This document shows, piece by piece, positions 8,839 through 18,219 of a DNA stretch of 35,526 nucleotides. Under the pieces are notes generated by a model. That model had not been told where the DNA came from, made no database searches, and saw only the letters and a program-made list of their open reading frames with translations. The translations under genes and the position numbers were made by a program. How positions within the stretch are numbered: position 1 is the stretch's first letter; each line of letters opens with the position of its first letter. Source of the DNA: an uncultured Candidatus Actinomarina sp. (GTDB lineage Bacteria; Actinomycetota; Acidimicrobiia; Actinomarinales; Actinomarinaceae); the NCBI GenBank assembly GCA_902599555.1, contig CACKFQ010000008.1, positions 1 through 35,526 on the forward strand, read 5' to 3'.

Positions 8839-9977
8839 GCTATAAAAATGAATTTAAAAATTGCCTGGATGGTTTATTTGAAAGCTTGTGTGACGTCAGT
8901 GATTGGATGTATGAAAACCCAGAATTAGGATTTCAAGAATTTAAAACATCAAAATATTTAGTTGACTATATTCAAAAAAATTCAAAATCTGTAAATTACC
9001 CCTCTCATGGTCTTGAAACAGCTTTTGATATTACATTTGGTGAAGAGGGCCCTCTTACAGTTATATGTGTTGAATATGATGCCTTGCCTGAAATTGGCCA
9101 TGCTTGTGGACATAACATTATTGCAACAGCTTCTATTGGGGCCGGATTGGGTCTAAAGGACATTGCATCAAAATTAGGGATTAGAGTAAAGCTCCTAGGA
9201 ACTCCTGCTGAAGAAGGTGGGGGTGGAAAAATTATTCTTATTAACGAAGGAGCATTTGAAGACGCTTCATGCTCAATGATGATTCATCCTGGGTATGAAG
9301 ATGTGGTGAACCCTACATTTACGACTATTGAACAATACACAGTAGAGTATTTTGGTAAAGACGCACATGCTGCTGGTGCGCCTGATCAAGGAATCAATGC
9401 CCTAGATGCACAAATACAACTGTTCGTTAATGCATCAACCTATCGACAGCAAATGGTACAAAGCAACAGAATGCACGGTGTAATAAGAGATGGGGGTTTT
9501 AAACCAAATATAATTCCATCATATACAAAATCAGAATGGTATTTAAGATCGCTAAATAAAGAAGGATTAGACCAGTTGGAGCAAGACTTTTATAACTTTG
9601 CTAAGGCTGCTGCATTATCAACAAAGTGTGAAGTAAAAATTACATCACCTGATTACAGATATGAAGAAATTAATAACAATGAAACAATGTATAAGCTCTT
9701 CATGGAAAATGCACAAGATGTAGGTAGAAAAATGATATTGCAAAAAGATGCCACTAGACCAGGTTTGGGTTCTACTGATATGGGAAATGTATCCCAAATC
9801 TTTCCATCAATACACCCAATGCTTGGAATTGGAGAAAAAGAAGCTGTTAATCACCAACCCGAATATGCTGCAGCTACATTAACTGAAGGTGGTCATAAAG
9901 CCATATATGATGGTGCATATGCAATGGGTGCTTCCATCATTGATTTAGCTGAAAAAAATCTTTGGGATCAGCTTTAA
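8835..9977 (+). CDS. M20-family amidohydrolase (PM20D2/AbgB-like)
   Basis: The 380-residue zinc-dependent aminoacylase or peptidase is of the M20 family. The start motif [21 protein letters not shown] is typical of the amidohydrolase branch. [16 protein letters not shown] carries metal ligands, PAEEGGGGK the catalytic Glu region, and [19 protein letters not shown] starts the dimerisation (lid) domain. The [21 protein letters not shown] segment fits the PM20D2 subgroup, which cleaves N-acyl or dipeptide-like substrates. The ATG overlaps the DUF4015 stop by 4 nt. It converges with aapP, and the two stop codons share bases. Confidence 0.92.
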   Translation: MSYKNEFKNCLDGLFESLCDVSDWMYENPELGFQEFKTSKYLVDYIQKNSKSVNYPSHGLETAFDITFGEEGPLTVICVEYDALPEIGHACGHNIIATASIGAGLGLKDIASKLGIRVKLLGTPAEEGGGGKIILINEGAFEDASCSMMIHPGYEDVVNPTFTTIEQYTVEYFGKDAHAAGAPDQGINALDAQIQLFVNASTYRQQMVQSNRMHGVIRDGGFKPNIIPSYTKSEWYLRSLNKEGLDQLEQDFYNFAKAAALSTKCEVKITSPDYRYEEINNNETMYKLFMENAQDVGRKMILQKDATRPGLGSTDMGNVSQIFPSIHPMLGIGEKEAVNHQPEYAAATLTEGGHKAIYDGAYAMGASIIDLAEKNLWDQL

Positions 9978-10702
9978 AGTATTTGGCTTAGGAATAATTT
10001 AGTTCTATCACTCTTTGGATTATTAAAGAATTCTTCTGGAGTGTTTTCTTCAACTAACATGCCTTCGTCAAATAACATTACTCTATCTGCAACTTCTTTA
10101 GCAAAGCCCATTTCATGAGTTACAACAATCATGGTCATTCCAGACTTGGCTAACTCTTTCATTACATCTAACACTTCTTTAATCATTTCAGGGTCTAACG
10201 CTGATGTTGGCTCATCAAAAAGCATAATTTTTGGTTCCATTGCTAGAGCTCTTGCAATTGCAACTCTTTGTTGCTGACCACCAGATAGTTGTCCTGGAAA
10301 TTTTTGTGCTTGCTCAGGAATTCCAACTCGCTCTAATAATTCCATTGCTTTTTCTTCAGATTCAGCTCTATTCTTTTTTCTAACCCATATCTGTGCAAGG
10401 GTAATGTTTTGCATAACAGTTAAGTGTGGGAAAAGATTAAAGCTTTGGAAAACCATTCCAACTTCAGATCTAATGGCCTCGATGTTCTTTAAGTCATTTG
10501 TAAGCTCAATTCCGTCAACAATTATTTGGCCTTCTTGGTGTTGCTCAAGTCTATTAATACATCTAATAAATGTAGACTTACCAGAACCTGAAGGTCCACA
10601 AACAACAAGAACTTCTCCTTCTGCTACATCCATAGTGATGCCTTTTAGAGCCTGGAAGTCTCCGAACCATTTTTTGACATCTTTTGTTTGAATTATGCTC
10701 AT
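9974..10702 (-). CDS. aapP: Polar amino-acid ABC transporter ATP-binding protein (AapP/GlnQ-type)
   Basis: This 242-residue ATPase powers amino-acid uptake by the AapQM permease. It has Walker [10 protein letters not shown] (G36-T44), a Q-loop in [14 protein letters not shown], the signature LSGGQQQR, Walker B with D-loop [12 protein letters not shown], and the H-switch in VVTHEMGFA. It sits last in the minus-strand order aapJ-aapQ-aapM-aapP, 6 nt after aapM. The length is standard for the PAAT family. Substrate specificity cannot be read from this subunit. Confidence 0.97.
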   Translation of the reverse strand: MSIIQTKDVKKWFGDFQALKGITMDVAEGEVLVVCGPSGSGKSTFIRCINRLEQHQEGQIIVDGIELTNDLKNIEAIRSEVGMVFQSFNLFPHLTVMQNITLAQIWVRKKNRAESEEKAMELLERVGIPEQAQKFPGQLSGGQQQRVAIARALAMEPKIMLFDEPTSALDPEMIKEVLDVMKELAKSGMTMIVVTHEMGFAKEVADRVMLFDEGMLVEENTPEEFFNNPKSDRTKLFLSQIL

Positions 10703-10708
10703 AAGTTA

Positions 10709-12511
10709 TTACCTCTCTCCTAATCCTAACTTCTTTTCAACTTTCATGCTTCTTCTTGAAAGCGTAAATGTAAATATCCAATATACAATTGCTACGAAAA
10801 TTAAATTCTCTCTATCATGACCAACAAAGTTTACAGGTATAGATTGATTTCCGATAACAGTTTTTCCTATAGTAAGGAAGTCAAATAATCCAATAATTGT
10901 CACAAGGCTTGAGTCTTTAAAGGCTGTAATAGCACTGCTCACAAGAGTAGGTATAACTGCTCTTAAGGCCTGCGGCATAATAATTAAAGAAATCTTTTGA
11001 AATGGACTCATTCCTATTGCATCAGCAGCTTCATATTGACCTTTTGGAATGGATTGAAGGCCTCCTCTGATATTTTCTGCAAAGTATGCTCCACTGAAGA
11101 AAGCTGTCACCATTAGGACTCTTACTATTAAGTTGAATTCAACTCCTGCAGGTAAAAATACTGCTAACGTAACACTTGCAAAAAATAGCCAAGTTATATA
11201 AGGCACAGACCTAGTTAATTCAATGATTCCAGTACACACAATTCTAATTATTGGTAGTTTTGAGTTTCTTCCCAGTGCCAACAAAACTCCAAGTGGGAAT
11301 GAGACATATGTTCCAAATATGGCCAGTAGCCATGTTAATGAAAACCCTCCAAAAATACTTGAACCAGGAACAACTATACCAGTGTCTGATGCTCCTCCTC
11401 TAAGTAAAAAGGTAAGGGTAACTAATGCAACCGCCCACACAATCAAAAGACTTCTTTTACCCTGTGAGGAAGTTGATACCGCTGGCACCACAACAGAGAA
11501 CAAAGCTATCAAAAGTAAGCAAGTTTTAGCCAACATTGGTAAACCAGAAAACACTCCAACAAGTGTTAATAAGAAAGTTACTCCTAAGTAAGTTGAGTAA
11601 TATTTTTTAAATATAGAGTTATTTACAAAAGTAATTACTAGAAAGCCCCAAAGTAAGAAAACGCCAAAAATAGGAAGGTCACTTCCAAGTACAACTGACA
11701 TATCAATTTGTGGTTTTTTGAAAATCCAAGAAAAAATTAAAAGAGGTAATAGAAACCAAGACAAAGACATGATTGACTTAATACTTTTTATGCTTTTAAG
11801 ATACATCCCAATAAAATAACTAACTAAAAATGACACAAAAATAACTGTCCAGGGAATTTTTGTAGTATCAGCTATAGGCATAACAGGATCAGGGATAATT
11901 CTTTCATTATTTTGATCAAGTTGAATAGTAGGAAGTTTCACAAACCAAAGAAGTGCTACTGGAATAAATAAATAAAAGAAAACCATGTCAGAGCTATTTA
12001 CAGTAAATTTAACATTTATAAAGCGAATACTAAAAAATATTACACAGAAAACAGCAACCGGAATTAAGATTCCTAACCTTGTATCCATAGAAAAGACTTC
12101 TTCTGTTATGACCGATCCGTCATTTCCCATGAAGCTTGCATTTGTTGGAGCAATAATTGTAAAGAACAGTACACCAAGGCCACCTTTGAAAAATGAATTA
12201 AATACCTGTGAACTTTTTACCCTATCATCACTTCTCCAAATGCCAATAGATAATCCTGCAAGAACAAAAGTAAGTCCAACTGATAGCCAAACTCTAATAA
12301 AATCTTCCTCTGGATATGCTTGAACCATGTAGAGCTGCATATTATTTAAAACCGCAAGCCAATCTTTATCCGATGTTAATGCAAAACCAAGCATGCCTCT
12401 GAAAAAATTAATTACAAGATAAGTTGTAGCAATAGTTAAAACTGCAGATCCAACTGAGGAGAACAAGCTCTCTTGTAATGACTTTGCGTTCTTTTTTATT
12501 AAATCAACCAT
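10709..12511 (-). CDS. aapM: Polar amino-acid ABC transporter permease AapM, N-terminally enlarged
   Basis: The C-terminal 220 residues form the HisMQ-type permease core. They include the cytoplasmic EAA loop EAADAIGMSPFQKISLIIMPQALRAVIP that docks the ATPase, and LTRSVPYI in the first half. Ahead of it are about 370 residues with roughly eight or nine further hydrophobic helices and short loops of no recognised function. At 600 residues it is about 200 longer than rhizobial AapM (near 380). It overlaps the aapQ stop by 1 nt and belongs to the same operon. Confidence 0.93.
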   Translation of the reverse strand: MVDLIKKNAKSLQESLFSSVGSAVLTIATTYLVINFFRGMLGFALTSDKDWLAVLNNMQLYMVQAYPEEDFIRVWLSVGLTFVLAGLSIGIWRSDDRVKSSQVFNSFFKGGLGVLFFTIIAPTNASFMGNDGSVITEEVFSMDTRLGILIPVAVFCVIFFSIRFINVKFTVNSSDMVFFYLFIPVALLWFVKLPTIQLDQNNERIIPDPVMPIADTTKIPWTVIFVSFLVSYFIGMYLKSIKSIKSIMSLSWFLLPLLIFSWIFKKPQIDMSVVLGSDLPIFGVFLLWGFLVITFVNNSIFKKYYSTYLGVTFLLTLVGVFSGLPMLAKTCLLLIALFSVVVPAVSTSSQGKRSLLIVWAVALVTLTFLLRGGASDTGIVVPGSSIFGGFSLTWLLAIFGTYVSFPLGVLLALGRNSKLPIIRIVCTGIIELTRSVPYITWLFFASVTLAVFLPAGVEFNLIVRVLMVTAFFSGAYFAENIRGGLQSIPKGQYEAADAIGMSPFQKISLIIMPQALRAVIPTLVSSAITAFKDSSLVTIIGLFDFLTIGKTVIGNQSIPVNFVGHDRENLIFVAIVYWIFTFTLSRRSMKVEKKLGLGER

Positions 12512-14310
12512 TACCTCTCCACTATCTTCATTTTTCTATTGTAATAATTGATTATTGTTGAAATAGTCAAGCTTACTGTACTGTAAAACGCCATCCAGAT
12601 TAAAAATACTGGTAGTGTCTGTCCCTCTTGGTTATATAAAGTTTGACCCACTGCAACAATTTCTGGATATGCTACTGCTATACCTAAAGACGTGTTCTTG
12701 GCAAGGTTTAGATACTGATTGCCCATTGGAGGAAGCATTACTCTGATTGCCTGTGGTAAAACTACTAGCCTCAATAGGGCACCACGTCCAAGCCCAAGAG
12801 AAAGACCTGCTTCAGATTGTCCTTTTGAAACTGCCATTATTCCAGCTCTTACTACTTCAGAAATAAATATCGCAGTATAGAGAACGACGCCAAGCCAAAT
12901 AGCAAAATACCCCACAGACAGGCTCTTGCCGAACCCTTCAGCATATCTTTTAAACTTAGTAGTTCCAATTTGTTCGACTTTTGGTCTTGATAACTCTAGT
13001 GGCTTGCTGTCTGTTACTCGAATGTCGTATGTTTTATCTTTAATTTTTATAGTATCTCCGTTAGAGACAAAAACCTCTTCAATTACACCTGTATATTTTG
13101 CATTAATGGATATCTCTTGATTTAAATCACCTTTCAAGTCTTTTGCAGTAACTATTGCTACCACATCGCCCTTTGTGACTTCTGTTCCTGGAACTGCAAT
13201 CCAATCAACAATTTCCGCTTTTTTCATACCATCTAATTCAGCTTCTAATACAATTTTTGCTTCAGGGTTCCAATAAAGTTTATTATTTACACCATCAAAA
13301 AATTGAGGAACCCCCCAATCTGCTTTGAAAACAATTTCGTCACCAACTAAGAAGTTAGAAAGTCCTAACCCTACAGAAGAAAACATTAAGACAACGACTA
13401 GCAATACAACTACTACATTTAATATAATTTTAAAGTAATCGTCATCGCTATAAATTCCCTGTGCTTCTTCTGATTTTTTGCTATCAATAAACTTCTTTGT
13501 AGACCTAAAACCAATGAATACTGCAACCGAAGAAAAAAGTATCTGATAAAAAATAGCAGGTAAAAGATCAACGCCAGTTGAAATATATCCAGCTAAGAAT
13601 CCAATAACGCCCATAACTCGATATCCTCCATACCAGCCAGCAACCAGTAATCCAAAAAAGATTCCAACTGACCATAGAAAAGGCCTAGTCTCTCTACCTT
13701 CTCTTTCAAGAATTTGCACTCTCCACTTATAAATTTTGTTAGCCAAAATTAAAATGGCTACTAAATATACCCAAAATAAATATGCTGTAGGTTGCCTATT
13801 TAACCAAGGAAAGGCAATGCCTTTTGCACTTACATGAAGATTGTATGTTCCTACATCAAAAACTTCTAATCTAGGAAAAGTCAATACAAAAGCTTGGAAA
13901 AAGAAAATTTGTACTAACAGAGGAACATTTCGAACAACTTCTAACAAACCTGTTGAAGTTTTTTCTACTATATAGTTTTTTGATAAACGAGCAATACCAA
14001 GAAATGTACCCAAAAATGTTGCCGCAAATATGCCTGTAACTGTGACCCTTAACATATTTAACATTCCGACTTGAATCATCTGACGACCTGAATTAGGGAG
14101 GGTATACATTCCTTCTGCAATTGAAACGCCTGGTGTTTCTCCTAACCATCCCCATGAAAAAGCAATATTGGTTTGTTCAAGATTAACAACTGCATTCTGT
14201 ATGTAGCTCCAAATAATATAAAGAAGGCCTACTAAAAATACAACTTGAGAAGCCCACTTAAGAAAAACTACGTTCCTAAAAAACGAAAGTGTCTTAAGCG
14301 CATTTTTCAT
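12511..14310 (-). CDS. aapQ: Polar amino-acid ABC transporter permease AapQ with lipoyl-like insertion
   Basis: This permease subunit has 599 residues against about 400 in rhizobial AapQ. The first half of the HisMQ core is near residues 75-135 (LRVTVTGIFAATFLG and LLEVVRNVPLLVQIFF). The second half, with the EAA loop EAGLSLGLGRGALLRLVVLPQAIRVMLPP, is near 500-560. Between them are extra membrane helices and a soluble segment, about residues 351-433, with the pattern of a biotinyl/lipoyl beta-barrel: IVDWIAVPGTEVTKGD, then VTAKD with K390 where lipoyl domains have ETDK, then TGVIEEVFVSNGDTI. Its side of the membrane and modification state are unknown. It follows aapJ after a hairpin terminator. 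Confidence 0.93.
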   Translation of the reverse strand: MKNALKTLSFFRNVVFLKWASQVVFLVGLLYIIWSYIQNAVVNLEQTNIAFSWGWLGETPGVSIAEGMYTLPNSGRQMIQVGMLNMLRVTVTGIFAATFLGTFLGIARLSKNYIVEKTSTGLLEVVRNVPLLVQIFFFQAFVLTFPRLEVFDVGTYNLHVSAKGIAFPWLNRQPTAYLFWVYLVAILILANKIYKWRVQILEREGRETRPFLWSVGIFFGLLVAGWYGGYRVMGVIGFLAGYISTGVDLLPAIFYQILFSSVAVFIGFRSTKKFIDSKKSEEAQGIYSDDDYFKIILNVVVVLLVVVLMFSSVGLGLSNFLVGDEIVFKADWGVPQFFDGVNNKLYWNPEAKIVLEAELDGMKKAEIVDWIAVPGTEVTKGDVVAIVTAKDLKGDLNQEISINAKYTGVIEEVFVSNGDTIKIKDKTYDIRVTDSKPLELSRPKVEQIGTTKFKRYAEGFGKSLSVGYFAIWLGVVLYTAIFISEVVRAGIMAVSKGQSEAGLSLGLGRGALLRLVVLPQAIRVMLPPMGNQYLNLAKNTSLGIAVAYPEIVAVGQTLYNQEGQTLPVFLIWMAFYSTVSLTISTIINYYNRKMKIVER

Positions 14311-14346
14311 AAATAAATCCTATCAGATTAAGTTTTCATATTCAAA

Positions 14347-14373
14347 GTAAAAGGGGCTAAAAGCCCCTTTTAC
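14347..14373 (-). terminator. Intercistronic hairpin terminator between aapJ and aapQ
   Basis: A perfect 12-bp stem (GTAAAAGGGGCT at 14347-14358, complement at 14362-14373) has a 3-nt loop. In the minus-strand transcript it ends in CCCCUUUUAC followed by UUUG. It lies 20 nt after the aapJ stop and 37 nt before the aapQ ATG. This is the usual device for making more binding protein than permease, either by partial termination or by protecting the upstream mRNA 3' end. Confidence 0.85.
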
Positions 14374-14393
14374 TAATTATAAATAGGTAAAAA

Positions 14394-15482
14394 TTACCTT
14401 GCTGGTGGTGCGTAAACTAATCCGCCTTCTGTCCAGCGAGCGTTAGCTCCACCTTCTCTGTAGAGACCTAATGGATTTAGGTTTCGTGAGAAGATTTCGT
14501 CGTAGTTACCGATTTGCTTTACAACGTTGTAATACGCATCAGCACTAAGACCCATCTTTGTTTGAAGCTCTCCGTCATTCTTACCAAATAATCTACCCAT
14601 TTCTGGTGCAGCATCATAGTCAAATGAGTCGATGTTAGCTCTTGTAACTCCGTACTCATCAGCAATGATTGTTGCATAAACAACCCAGTTAATGATGTCA
14701 GCCCATTGGCTGTCATTTGATCTGTATGTTGGACCTAATGGTTCTTTAGAAATTGGTGATTGTGGGAAAATTGCCCAGTCATTAAGAGCATCATTAACTG
14801 CTCTTCTACCAACTAATCCTGAACCGTCTGTTGTTACAATATCACACTCACCTGCAATGAACTTGTCAATTGCTTCTGAGAATGCTTCAACTGTAACGAG
14901 CTCAATAGTAGCTCCTACAAGTCCAGCACCTTCTGTAATATTCTTTTCAGTGGTTGTACCAGCATTTGTACATACTCTTAGTCCATCAATATCAGCGAGA
15001 GTTGAAGATGAAGAAAGTCCATCAGAAACTCTACCCATTAATTGTTGACCATCAAAGTATGTTGTTGGTCCAAAATCATTACCAAGCTCAGTGTCTCGGC
15101 TTTGAGTCCAAGTTGTGTTCCTTATTAACACGTCGATTTCACCAGCGCTAAGTGCTGTAAATCTTTCAGCAGCAGTAAGTTGCTTAAATTCAACTTTACT
15201 GTAATCGCCAAAAATAGCAGCAGCAACCGCATAACAGTAGTCAACGTCAAATCCTGAATAAGAACCGTCGTCCCCTACTTCAGTGAATCCAGTTGCACCT
15301 GTGCTAACACCGCACTTAAGGAATCCTCTTTCTTGAACTTGTTCAAGCGTTGACTCGTCTTCGTGATCGTGGTCATCATGTTCTTCTTCAGTAGCTTCAA
15401 CAGCAGCTTCATCAGCTGTGTCTCCACAAGCAACGATTACCATTGCAAATACTAAAAGAAAAACAATTGCTTTTTTATTCAA
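14394..15482 (-). CDS. aapJ: Polar amino-acid ABC transporter substrate-binding lipoprotein AapJ
   Basis: The 362-residue binding protein has an N-terminal lipoprotein signal (MNKKAIVFLLVFAMVIVAC, lipobox near C19). A short acidic linker with a His/Asp/Glu cluster (EEEHDDHDHEDE, about residues 32-43) follows, then the two-lobed amino-acid-binding domain. Landmarks are LKCGVSTGATGF, FDVDYCYAVAAAIFGD, the ligand loop IRNTTWTQSRD and LGPTYRSNDSQW, all typical of AapJ/BztA. The start is TTG at 15482-15480, with AAAGGAGA upstream. It is first in aapJQMP. The linker may bind metals or serve only as a spacer to the membrane. Confidence 0.95.
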   Translation of the reverse strand: MNKKAIVFLLVFAMVIVACGDTADEAAVEATEEEHDDHDHEDESTLEQVQERGFLKCGVSTGATGFTEVGDDGSYSGFDVDYCYAVAAAIFGDYSKVEFKQLTAAERFTALSAGEIDVLIRNTTWTQSRDTELGNDFGPTTYFDGQQLMGRVSDGLSSSSTLADIDGLRVCTNAGTTTEKNITEGAGLVGATIELVTVEAFSEAIDKFIAGECDIVTTDGSGLVGRRAVNDALNDWAIFPQSPISKEPLGPTYRSNDSQWADIINWVVYATIIADEYGVTRANIDSFDYDAAPEMGRLFGKNDGELQTKMGLSADAYYNVVKQIGNYDEIFSRNLNPLGLYREGGANARWTEGGLVYAPPAR

Positions 15483-15509
15483 TGTTTATCTCCTTTTAAT
15501 TAAAAGTAG

Positions 15510-15529
15510 ACAGCTTCATAAGAAGCCGT
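15510..15529 (-). promoter_or_regulatory. Leader hairpin upstream of aapJ
   Basis: In the minus-strand transcript this folds into an 8-bp stem (one G-U pair) with a UUAU loop (arms ACGGCUUC and GAAGCUGU). It sits 28 nt ahead of the aapJ TTG and close to the predicted transcript start. A 12-bp A/T palindrome (15494-15505) separates it from the ribosome binding site. It may stabilise the mRNA 5' end; no known riboswitch class is recognised. Confidence 0.35.
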
Positions 15530-15537
15530 ATGTAATT

Positions 15538-15566
15538 AATTTAATATAGTTCAGTATTAGTATCAA
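15538..15566 (-). promoter_or_regulatory. Possible sigma70-type promoter for aapJ
   Basis: Read on the minus strand, a TTGATA box (15566-15561) is followed after 17 nt by TAAATT (15543-15538). These resemble the -35 and -10 consensus with 5/6 and 4/6 matches. Transcription would start near 15531, immediately before the leader hairpin and about 50 nt ahead of the aapJ start. The region is very AT-rich, so chance matches are easy. Confidence 0.35.
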
Positions 15567-15682
15567 CGAAAAAATAGGTAAATAATCAAAGTGTTTGCAA
15601 TTTAATATAAATTCGCTAAGAAACTTCTACTGTTTAGAAAAAAACTGCATTATTATTTTATGTTGTATCCAAGGAGAAAAAA

Positions 15683-16954
15683 TTGTCCACTACCGTAGTT
15701 CTCGGCGCCCAGTGGGGAGATGAAGGTAAGGGTAAAGTCACAGATTTTTTTGCTTCAACGGCTGATTTTGTTGTCAGATTTCAAGGCGGAAACAATGCTG
15801 GTCACACAATTGTAGTTGGAGAAGATAAAATTGCTCTGTCTTTAACACCTTCTGGAGTTCTATATCCTGACTGTGTTCCAGTAATCGGTTCAGGGTGTGT
15901 AATAGACTTGGGTTTTTTAAAACAAGAACTCAAAATGTTAGAAGATAAGAACATAGATACTGAGAAGTTAGCTATTTCACCAAATGCTCATCTTATAATG
16001 CCCTATCACAAATTACTTGACGAATTAATTGAAGAAAGTTTAGGAGAAAACAAAATAGGAACGACAAAAAAAGGAATTGGACCTTGTTATGGGGACAAAA
16101 TACAGAGACGTGGCATAAGGGTACAGGACTTGTTAGACCAAGAGCTATTTGAAAAAAAAGTAAAATCAAATATCGAAGAAACTAACCTCACCCTTACAAA
16201 AATTTACGAGCGCCCTCCTTTGGTGGCTGAGGAAATAATTGAAGAATTTAATAGTTATAAAGATATTGTCGTTAATCATATAAAAGATACCTCACTTTTA
16301 ATTGAAAATGCTATTAAAGAAAATAAAACAATTTTATTTGAAGGAGCCCAGGGAACACTGCTCGACATAGATCATGGAACTTATCCATTTGTAACTAGCT
16401 CTAATACATCTGCAGGAAATGCTGCTATTGGATCCGGAGTTGGTCCAAAAAATATAGACCGTATTGTTGGAGTAACAAAAGCCTATATATCTCGAGTTGG
16501 AAGCGGACCATTTATTACAGAACAAAAAAATGAGATTGGTGACTACTTAATTGAAAAGGGTGCAGAGTTTGGAGTAGTTACGGGTCGTAGAAGAAGATGT
16601 GGTTGGCTTGATTTAATTTCTTTGAAGTATTCAGTAAGAGTTAATTCATTAACTGAGCTATTTATAACTAAACTTGATGTTCTCTCAGGACTAGAAGAAA
16701 TAAATTTATGCATTGGATATAAGTATGAAAATGAGCTTTTTACAGATTATCCATATAAAGAAAGTATTCATTATAAAGCTGAGCCTGTTTATCAAGCTTT
16801 TGATGGATGGACAGAAGATATTTCCTCTATAAAGAATTTTGTAGACTTACCAAAGAATGCACAAACTTACATAAAAGCAATTGAAGACTTTATTGAAGTA
16901 CCCATTACGTTCATCTCTGTTGGGCCTGAGAGAACAGAAAATATAATAATTTAA
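15683..16954 (+). CDS. purA: Adenylosuccinate synthetase
   Basis: PurA catalyses IMP + aspartate + GTP to adenylosuccinate, the first committed step to AMP, in the cytoplasm. The 423-residue protein begins with LGAQWGDEGKGKVTD (GTP-binding loop, D13 and K16). It contains QGGNNAGHTIV, GTTKKGIGPCYGDK, the glycine-rich FEGAQGTLLDIDHGTYPFVTSS and TGRRRRCGWLDL, all family landmarks in the expected order and at full length. The start is TTG, preceded by AAGGAGA 5-6 nt upstream. It is followed after 1 nt by purB, placing both AMP-forming enzymes in one operon. It diverges from aapJ across 200 nt. Confidence 0.98.
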   Translation: MSTTVVLGAQWGDEGKGKVTDFFASTADFVVRFQGGNNAGHTIVVGEDKIALSLTPSGVLYPDCVPVIGSGCVIDLGFLKQELKMLEDKNIDTEKLAISPNAHLIMPYHKLLDELIEESLGENKIGTTKKGIGPCYGDKIQRRGIRVQDLLDQELFEKKVKSNIEETNLTLTKIYERPPLVAEEIIEEFNSYKDIVVNHIKDTSLLIENAIKENKTILFEGAQGTLLDIDHGTYPFVTSSNTSAGNAAIGSGVGPKNIDRIVGVTKAYISRVGSGPFITEQKNEIGDYLIEKGAEFGVVTGRRRRCGWLDLISLKYSVRVNSLTELFITKLDVLSGLEEINLCIGYKYENELFTDYPYKESIHYKAEPVYQAFDGWTEDISSIKNFVDLPKNAQTYIKAIEDFIEVPITFISVGPERTENIII

Positions 16955-16955
16955 A

Positions 16956-18218
16956 ATGATTGAGAGATATTTAAATCCAGAAATTAATTCTATTTGGGAC
17001 GATCAAAACAAATTCGATACATGGAAATTGGTTCAAGAAAAATATGTTGAGACACTGGAAGAGTTAGATATAGCTGAAAATGGAATCGCTAAAAAAATAA
17101 ATCAATCAGTTGTTCAAAAGAATGAAGTGTATAAACAAGAGGAGATTACAAACCATGATTTAGCCTCATTTGTTGATATATTGCAAAAAAAAGTTGGTGA
17201 AGGTTCTAATTGGATACATTACGGATTAACAAGCTCTGACATAGTAGATACTGCAAATAGCGTTTTAATTATGCAGTCACTTGATTATGTTAAGGATTTA
17301 ATAAACGATTTGCTTTCAATTTTACAGGAAAAAGCTGTGCAAGAAAAAGATACTTCGATTATTGGAAGAACTCATGGTGTTTACGCAGAAGAAACTTTTT
17401 TAGGAAATATCTTTGGCAACTGGCACCTAGAAGTTGCCCGAGGATTGAAACGACTTGAGAATTCTAAAAATAATATTTCTTTTGGTAAATTAAGTGGCCC
17501 AGTTGGAAACCACTCAGTAGTTACTTCGGAAATGGAGAAGCTTACACTTGAGAAGTTAAATTTAAAGCCTGAGCAGTTTGCCAATCAGATTGTAAGTAGA
17601 GACCGGTATGCAGAGGTTGTTAGCTCACTTGGTATACTCGCATCTACTTATGAGAGAATTGCTACAAACATACGTAGCTATCAGCGATCTGAGATATCTG
17701 AAATGTTCGAATCGTTTAAAGATGGGCAAAAAGGTTCTTCAGCAATGCCCCATAAAAAGAACCCTATTGGTAGTGAAAGAATAACCGGATTAGCAAGAAT
17801 AATGAGATCTTATGTAAGCACTAGCTTAGAGAATATGGTTTTATGGAACGAAAGAGACATTTCTAATTCCTCAGTAGAAAGGATTATGCTCCCAGATGCT
17901 TTTCACCTTATTAGTTTTATGAGTATTGAGTTAAATTCAATACTAAAACACCTTGTTATAAATTATGAACAAATAAATATAAACCTTGAAGATGCAAAAA
18001 ATAAATCTGTAAGTCAAAAATATCTTTCATATCTTGTGAACAACGGGGTTGATAGAGATACAGCATACAGAAAAATTCAAGAAGAAATTTTTAACAATTT
18101 ATCTGCTGAAGAATTGAAAAAAGAGCTTGAAAAAGAATTTAAATTAGAATTTCCAGATTTAGAAAATCAAGTTAACAAAAACGTCGACGAAAAAACGTTT
18201 AAAGATAAATTTCAATAA
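16956..18218 (+). CDS. purB: Adenylosuccinate lyase
   Basis: PurB cleaves adenylosuccinate to AMP and fumarate, and SAICAR to AICAR in de novo purine synthesis. The 420-residue protein shows HYGLTSSDIVDTA near residue 90, the catalytic-His region RTHGVYAE, and the fumarase/aspartase superfamily signature GSSAMPHKKNP (G260 onward), whose mobile loop holds the catalytic serine (S261 or S262). Length is standard. It sits 1 nt after purA and 1 nt before the DUF3159 gene on the same strand, consistent with cotranscription. Confidence 0.98.
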   Translation: MIERYLNPEINSIWDDQNKFDTWKLVQEKYVETLEELDIAENGIAKKINQSVVQKNEVYKQEEITNHDLASFVDILQKKVGEGSNWIHYGLTSSDIVDTANSVLIMQSLDYVKDLINDLLSILQEKAVQEKDTSIIGRTHGVYAEETFLGNIFGNWHLEVARGLKRLENSKNNISFGKLSGPVGNHSVVTSEMEKLTLEKLNLKPEQFANQIVSRDRYAEVVSSLGILASTYERIATNIRSYQRSEISEMFESFKDGQKGSSAMPHKKNPIGSERITGLARIMRSYVSTSLENMVLWNERDISNSSVERIMLPDAFHLISFMSIELNSILKHLVINYEQININLEDAKNKSVSQKYLSYLVNNGVDRDTAYRKIQEEIFNNLSAEELKKELEKEFKLEFPDLENQVNKNVDEKTFKDKFQ

Positions 18219-18219
18219 A

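Noticed and set aside
14692..15151. Plus-strand open frames inside aapJ
   Set aside because: Antisense shadows of a clear binding-protein gene, with low-complexity Ser/Pro-rich translations.
15600..15682. A promoter for purA
   Set aside because: Several AT-rich -10-like boxes exist, but none has a convincing -35 partner at 16-18 nt, so no specific site is reported.
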